From the NCBI GenBank assembly GCA_016867615.1, contig VGJG01000043.1:1-9334 (forward strand): a stretch of DNA of 9,334 bases, in the 5' to 3' direction. Under the pieces are notes generated by a model, which was not told the DNA's origin, ran no database searches, and was given only the letters and a program-made list of their open reading frames with translations. Numbering within the stretch: position 1 is the first letter of the stretch; every line of letters begins with the position of its first letter. Origin of the DNA: Candidatus Aminicenantota bacterium. Its GTDB lineage: Bacteria > Acidobacteriota > Aminicenantia > Aminicenantales > JAFGAV01. Of the stretch, positions 5,611 through 9,334 are shown in pieces. The position numbers and the translations under genes were made by a program.

Positions 5611-6776
5611 AGGAAGCAAAAATATTCGCCCTGCTGGCCGCCGTGTTTCCGGCCGCATATTTCATCCCCTTTTCCCGGCCGGCCGTTCAGAACGGAATCA
5701 ACGAGGGATTGCTCATGGTGCAGGAATACGCCCGCGAGCATGTCCTCCTCTGTCTCATCCCCGCCTTTTTCATCGCCGGAGCCATTTCGGTCTTCGTCCG
5801 CAAGGATTCGATCATCAAGCTCATGGGCCCCAAGTCTCCCAAGGTCCTCGCCTACGGCATCGCTTCGGTTTCCGGCTCCATCCTGGCGGTCTGCTCCTGC
5901 ACCGTCCTGCCGCTCTTTGCCGGAATCTACACCCGCGGGGCCGGCATCGGCCCCGCCTCGGCCTTTTTGTATTCCGGCCCGGCCATAAACATCCTGGCCA
6001 TCATCATGACCGCCCGGGTCCTCGGCGCCAAGATCGGGCTGGCGCGGGCTCTCGGGGCCGTCGTCTTTTCCGTGGTCATCGGCCTGTTGATGCATGTGAT
6101 CTTCGGCAGGACCAAAGGCAAGGACGAGAAAGACAATGATTTCGCATCTTCAGAAGGCGAGAAAGACGCACGGCCTTTATGGAAAACGGTTCTTTATATG
6201 GCCGTCATGATCGGAATCCTGGTCATCGTCAATTGGTCCCGGGGCGGCTCCGAGGCCGGTTTTTTCTATAACGTCTATAAAGTCAAATGGATCGTCGGCG
6301 GGGCGCTTCTGGCGGTTCTTGCCTGGATGATCGTCCGCTGGTTCCGCAAGGACGAACTCAAGGAATGGGTTTTTTCGACCTGGGTTTTCGCCAAGCAGAT
6401 CTTTCCGCTCCTCATCGGCGGGGTCATGGTCGCCGGATTTCTTCTCGGCCGTCCCGGCTACGAGGGGATCATCCCCAACTCCTGGGTCGCGGGCCTGGTG
6501 GGAGGCAACGGTCTCTGGGCCAACCTTTTCGCCTCGGTCGCGGGAGCGTTCATGTATTTCGCCACGCTGACCGAGGTGCCCATCCTCCAGGGGCTCCTGG
6601 GCTCGGGGATGGGACAGGGACCGGCCCTGGCCCTTCTCCTGGCCGGGCCGGCTCTCTCGCTGCCCAGCATGCTGGTCGTCCGGCAGGTCTTCGGCACCAA
6701 GAAGGCTTTGGTTTACATCCTGTTGGTCATCGTCATGGCCGCAGTGACGGGGTTGATATTCGGCGGAGTTTTTTGA
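5607..6776 (+). CDS. arsP: ArsP/DUF318-type permease
   Basis: A 389-residue inner-membrane permease of the PF03773 family, whose studied members in arsenic operons expel trivalent organoarsenicals. The ATG at 5607 overlaps the arsR stop and follows GAGGAGAAAGG. Two bundles of about four helices each are visible: residues about 7-165, then a charged cytoplasmic loop (GRTKGKDEKDNDFASSEGEK, 167-186), then about 193-388. The hallmark is SILAVCSCTVLPLFAGIYTRG (91-111) with the C96-x-C98 pair, then GIGPASAFLYSGPAINILA. A partner stretch in the second half, AGAFMYFATLTEVPILQGLL (312-331), looks like its internal repeat without the cysteines. The family also includes permeases not tied to arsenic; the position after arsR and before acr3 makes arsenic the best reading. 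Organic rather than inorganic substrate is inference. Confidence 0.87.
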   Translation: MKEAKIFALLAAVFPAAYFIPFSRPAVQNGINEGLLMVQEYAREHVLLCLIPAFFIAGAISVFVRKDSIIKLMGPKSPKVLAYGIASVSGSILAVCSCTVLPLFAGIYTRGAGIGPASAFLYSGPAINILAIIMTARVLGAKIGLARALGAVVFSVVIGLLMHVIFGRTKGKDEKDNDFASSEGEKDARPLWKTVLYMAVMIGILVIVNWSRGGSEAGFFYNVYKVKWIVGGALLAVLAWMIVRWFRKDELKEWVFSTWVFAKQIFPLLIGGVMVAGFLLGRPGYEGIIPNSWVAGLVGGNGLWANLFASVAGAFMYFATLTEVPILQGLLGSGMGQGPALALLLAGPALSLPSMLVVRQVFGTKKALVYILLVIVMAAVTGLIFGGVF

Positions 6777-6817
6777 TTCCCGGACGACGGGAGGGATCGC
6801 TCTTCAAGGAGGCGCGC

Positions 6818-7060
6818 ATGGAAATCAAAATCTTGGGGACGGGCTGCCCGCGGTGTCATGAAGTCGAGAAACGGACGATGAGCGCCCTGGCCGAGCTCGG
6901 CGTCCCGGCCGACGTCCGGAAGGTGACGGACATCAAAAAGATCGCCGAGTTCAAAATCTTCGCCACGCCCGGCCTGGTCGTCAACGGCAAGGCGAAGGCT
7001 TCCGGCCGCATTCCTTCCCTCGACGAGATCAAACGCTGGATCCAGGAGGAAAATACTTGA
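6818..7060 (+). CDS. Thioredoxin-like small redox protein (Thioredoxin_3 type)
   Basis: An 80-residue protein with the minimal thioredoxin fold. The start follows AAGGAGG (6806-6812) at 5 bases. MEIKILGTGCPRCHEVEKRT holds the active site C10-P-R-C13; the cis-proline side is FKIFATPGLVVNGK (45-58, P51), then GRIPSLDEIKRWI. There is no signal peptide, so it acts in the cytoplasm. This corresponds to the 'redox-active disulfide protein' type that often travels with DUF318 permeases. It sits 41 bases after arsP and 46 before acr3, so it is co-transcribed with two arsenic permeases. It may reduce arsenic compounds or keep the ArsP C-x-C or ArsR cysteines reduced, or pass bound As(III) to a pump; none of these can be decided from sequence. 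Confidence 0.9.
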   Translation: MEIKILGTGCPRCHEVEKRTMSALAELGVPADVRKVTDIKKIAEFKIFATPGLVVNGKAKASGRIPSLDEIKRWIQEENT

Positions 7061-7106
7061 GGACCGTCCCTGAGCCGCTGCCAATCGCCGTCGAAAGGAG
7101 GCAGGC

Positions 7107-8186
7107 ATGACACCCGAAAACGCGCGGCTGAAGTTCCTGGATCGTTATCTGACCGCCTGGATCTTCCTGGCCATGGCCGTGGGCGTTGCCGTCGGTTTTC
7201 TGTTCCAGGGGCCGATCGAACGGTTCAACATGGTCCTGACGGTGGGCGAGCACACCAATCTCCTCATCGCCGCCGGGCTGATCCTGATGATGTACCCGCC
7301 TCTCGCCAAGGTGAAATACGAGCTGTTGCCGAAAGTTTTCGCCGACACCAGGATCCTGAGTCTTTCGCTGGTCCAGAACTGGATCGTGGGGCCGATTCTC
7401 ATGTTTGCCCTGGCGGTGGGATTTTTTGGATTCGCGGCCCCCGCGCTCTTCGGGCCCGATCCGCGATGGGGATCCTACATGGTGGGATTGATCCTCGTGG
7501 GCATCGCCCGCTGCATCGCCATGGTTCTTGTCTGGAATCAATTGGCGAAGGGGAGCAGCGAGTACGGAGCGGGGCTGGTCGCCCTGAACAGCATTTTCCA
7601 GATCCTCACCTTCAGCGTCTATGCGTGGGTCTTCATCACTATTCTGCCGCCGTTGTTCGGCCTTCAGGGCATGGTCGTGGATGTGACGATCGGCGATATT
7701 TTCTTCAGCGTGATCATTTACCTGGGCATCCCCTTCGCGGCCGGGATCCTGAGCCGGGTCATCCTCCTGCCGCTTCGCGGCCGCGATTGGTACGAGAACG
7801 TCTTCATTCCGAAGATCTCCCCCCTCACGCTCATCGCCCTGCTCTTCACCATCGTCATCATGTTCAGCATGCAGGGGAAGCAGATCATCCTCCGTCCCCT
7901 GGATGTCCTCTGGATCGCCGTGCCCCTGACGAGCTACTTCGTCATCATGTTTTTCGTGAGCTTTTTTATGGCCAGGAGATTCGGCGCCGACTACAGCCGG
8001 AGCGTCACCCTGGCTTTCACGGCTTCAGGAAACAACTTTGAGCTGGCCATCGCCGTGGCCATCGCTGTTTTCGGCATCACCTCGCCCATCGCCTTCGCCA
8101 CGGTCATCGGGCCGCTGGTCGAAGTCCCGGTCCTCATCAGTCTGGTCAACGTCGCCCTGAAATTACGGAAAAGACATTTTCTCTAG
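7107..8186 (+). CDS. acr3: Acr3 family arsenite efflux transporter
   Basis: A 359-residue inner-membrane carrier that extrudes As(III) using the membrane potential, of the bile/arsenite/riboflavin transporter superfamily. AAAGGAGG lies 5 bases before the ATG. About ten helices are visible from residue 15 to 350. Family marks: [15 protein letters not shown] (58-72), [19 protein letters not shown] (131-149) with C136 corresponding to the essential Acr3 cysteine, VALNSIFQI, and [20 protein letters not shown] (304-323) with E312 in the usual TM9 position, followed by [14 protein letters not shown]. All expected key residues are present and the length is normal, so it should be functional. Last gene of the operon; no arsC accompanies it. 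No clear terminator follows. Confidence 0.95.
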   Translation: MTPENARLKFLDRYLTAWIFLAMAVGVAVGFLFQGPIERFNMVLTVGEHTNLLIAAGLILMMYPPLAKVKYELLPKVFADTRILSLSLVQNWIVGPILMFALAVGFFGFAAPALFGPDPRWGSYMVGLILVGIARCIAMVLVWNQLAKGSSEYGAGLVALNSIFQILTFSVYAWVFITILPPLFGLQGMVVDVTIGDIFFSVIIYLGIPFAAGILSRVILLPLRGRDWYENVFIPKISPLTLIALLFTIVIMFSMQGKQIILRPLDVLWIAVPLTSYFVIMFFVSFFMARRFGADYSRSVTLAFTASGNNFELAIAVAIAVFGITSPIAFATVIGPLVEVPVLISLVNVALKLRKRHFL

Positions 8187-8239
8187 TTCCGGGTGCGCGA
8201 GGCGAAGGGAAAAAAGAGTCTTTTTAAACCTGAGAAGTA

Positions 8240-8640
8240 ACCCCGCCCGGCCGGAGGACGCGGCTGAAGCCATCGAGATCGTCAACCAGGTCGCGGCCGG
8301 GCTTGGGGAAGCCCACGGCAAGGGCATCATCCACCGCGACGTCAAGAGCGCCAACATCATGGTCACGGCCAAGGGCCGGGCACAGGTTCTTGATCGATTG
8401 GGATTGGGACGGCGCGCGGGAATCCTATCTCAGGGCCGTCGAGCTCAATCCCAACGTCGCGACCGCGCAGGTGATGTATGCCCATCTCCTATTGATCATG
8501 GGGCATGGCGAAGAAGCCCTGGCTCACAGCGACATGATCCCGTGCTGCCCTCTATCGGCTGCTATCGCTGTTACGACGGCCTTCATTCGGAGCCCCGGTT
8601 CCAGGAGCTCCTGCGGAAGATGCGTCTCCCCGCCATCTAA
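8240..8640 (+). pseudogene. Remnant of a Ser/Thr protein kinase with TPR repeats
   Basis: Three coding blocks in two frames remain from a much larger gene. Block 1 (about 8240-8394) reads EAIEIVNQVAAGLGEAHGKG, then IIHRDVKSANIMV with the kinase catalytic loop HRDVKSAN, and stops at QVLD where the DFG motif should begin. Block 2 (about 8387-8530, shifted frame) is a TPR-like stretch: DWDWDGARESYLRAVELNPN, then MYAHLLLIMGHGEEALAH. Block 3 (8572-8640, back in the first frame) is a typical C-terminus of these proteins, SEPRFQELLRKMRLPAI, with stop TAA at 8638. The glycine loop, the ATP-binding lysine, the activation loop, the rest of the kinase and most TPRs are missing. There is no start codon or ribosome site at a sensible place. 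It is best read as a gene broken by at least two deletions. Confidence 0.8.
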
Positions 8641-8665
8641 AGAGGTGAAGGGGCGGCCAGGCGAC

Positions 8666-9334
8666 CTAGCCGGGGTATTTCCGGTAGAGCCATTCGGCGA
8701 GGCCGGCGAAATAATCGAAGAAAGCCTTCCGGTCGAACTCCGCTCTTATTTCAGGCAGCAGATCCGGCTTCTCCCGGATGAGAGCCAATCCTTCTTCCAG
8801 CTGAAAGGCCGCCGTCGGCGGGTCGTCGAAGATGGCGTCTTTCCGTCTTGCGTCCTGCCAGACTCTTTCCCTATCCAGGCCGGGATGGAGCTTCGCGATG
8901 AAATAGAAATCCACGAAATCCTTGGGCTCCTGGCGGCTGACCATGGCCCCGAGCTTGTTGGAAACGATGTTCCTCAGATTGTCGACCTTGAGGCGCTTGG
9001 CGTTCTCGATCTCGGCGGCGGGACGTTCGTCGTCGTTCGATAGGGGATCGCGGACGAACTCCACTTTCGTCTCGTCGATGAGGAAGGAGAGGAAATTCGG
9101 CCCCTCCTTGATTTTGGAGCAGGAGCCCTTCCAGCGGGCCCTGATCCAGGGGTCCAGTTCGGACAGGCTCACGGGCTCGAGAGTGAAGAGGTCGAGGTCA
9201 TCGGAAACCCGGTGATGAAGATAGAAGACCGACAGAGCCGTTCCTCCGGTCAGGAAGAACGAGCGCTCGATCTCCGGATGAGCGAGTAGACTCCGCAGGA
9301 CTTCCCTGTGCCGGGCCGACGCGTAGTAAGCCTT
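8666..9334 (-). CDS. AbiEii/AbiGii-type nucleotidyltransferase (5' end outside window)
   Basis: 222 residues are visible; the reading frame is open to the right edge, so the N-terminus lies outside. Early in the visible part is FFLTGGTALSVFYLHHRVSD, followed by DLDLF (residues 26-50 counted from the edge), the GG-T and D-x-D marks of the polymerase-beta-like nucleotidyltransferase fold. Further on SNKLGAMVSRQEPKDFVDFY (125-144) gives the K-x(6)-R-x(3)-KD-x(2)-D mark of the AbiEii family, in which it is the toxin of type IV toxin-antitoxin or abortive-infection systems. A GTG at 9172 is a possible internal start, but the motifs upstream of it show it is not the real one. An antitoxin would be expected upstream, outside the window. 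Solitary family members also exist, so a toxin role is likely but unproven. It ends 25 bases from the end of the broken kinase gene. Confidence 0.84.
   Translation of the reverse strand, partial: KAYYASARHREVLRSLLAHPEIERSFFLTGGTALSVFYLHHRVSDDLDLFTLEPVSLSELDPWIRARWKGSCSKIKEGPNFLSFLIDETKVEFVRDPLSNDDERPAAEIENAKRLKVDNLRNIVSNKLGAMVSRQEPKDFVDFYFIAKLHPGLDRERVWQDARRKDAIFDDPPTAAFQLEEGLALIREKPDLLPEIRAEFDRKAFFDYFAGLAEWLYRKYPG

Noticed and set aside
8210..8225. AAAAAAGAGTCTTTTT as terminator of the ars operon
   Set aside because: The dyad has a one-base centre and almost only A-U pairs; a stable hairpin is unlikely and no GC stem precedes the T-run.
8531..9043. Open plus-strand frame continuing from the TPR remnant through the AbiEii-type gene
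   Set aside because: Past about 8530 the translation has no TPR or other recognisable pattern, and from 8666 it is antisense to a gene with clear family motifs.
1..9334. CRISPR arrays, insertion sequences, rRNA and complete tRNA genes
   Set aside because: No regularly spaced repeats, transposase frames, terminal inverted repeats or RNA-gene signatures were seen.

Overview
The window reads as GC-rich chromosomal DNA from a diderm bacterium. The evidence is an outer-membrane-barrel protein with a C-terminal aromatic residue, several exported proteins, and the remnant of a Ser/Thr-kinase/TPR protein of the kind abundant in Acidobacteriota-like phyla. A lineage near Acidobacteriota/Aminicenantota would fit gene content and style, but this is inference only; no rRNA or marker gene is present.

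Left part (1-2626, minus strand): a tight four-gene operon read right to left from a good sigma70-type promoter (TTGACA-17-TATATT at 2626-2598). It encodes a small exported YtkA-like protein, an outer-membrane beta-barrel protein, a membrane-anchored FMN_bind-like protein and the N-terminal third of a MacB/FtsX-type ABC permease that runs off the window. Together they look like an envelope-spanning transport/redox module whose substrate is not evident.

Middle (2852-4935): an exported DUF2891 protein (minus), an unrecognised small acidic protein (plus) with its own TATAAT promoter, and an HU-family nucleoid protein (minus). A perfect 15-bp stem lies between the last two, convergent genes. The HU promoter region holds a 9-bp-arm inverted repeat centred on the predicted -10 box.

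Arsenic region (5179-8186, plus strand): arsR - arsP-type permease - 80-aa thioredoxin-like protein (CPRC) - acr3. The ArsR keeps the CVC arsenite-binding motif. A perfect ATATGAA-N6-TTCATAT dyad overlaps the predicted -10 and start site, which supports autorepression and a start codon downstream of the longest possible ORF. No arsenate reductase (arsC) is in the window, so the operon seems directed at trivalent or organic arsenic rather than arsenate.

Right end (8240-9334): a wrecked Ser/Thr-kinase/TPR gene, in which three coding blocks in two frames were joined by deletions, followed convergently by an AbiEii/AbiGii-type nucleotidyltransferase that continues past the window edge. This looks like a rearranged, accessory-type junction next to the arsenic operon.

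The parts most worth a second look are the envelope operon with its divergent flavinylation motif, the two dyad operators (ars and HU), and the thioredoxin-like protein placed between two arsenic permeases.
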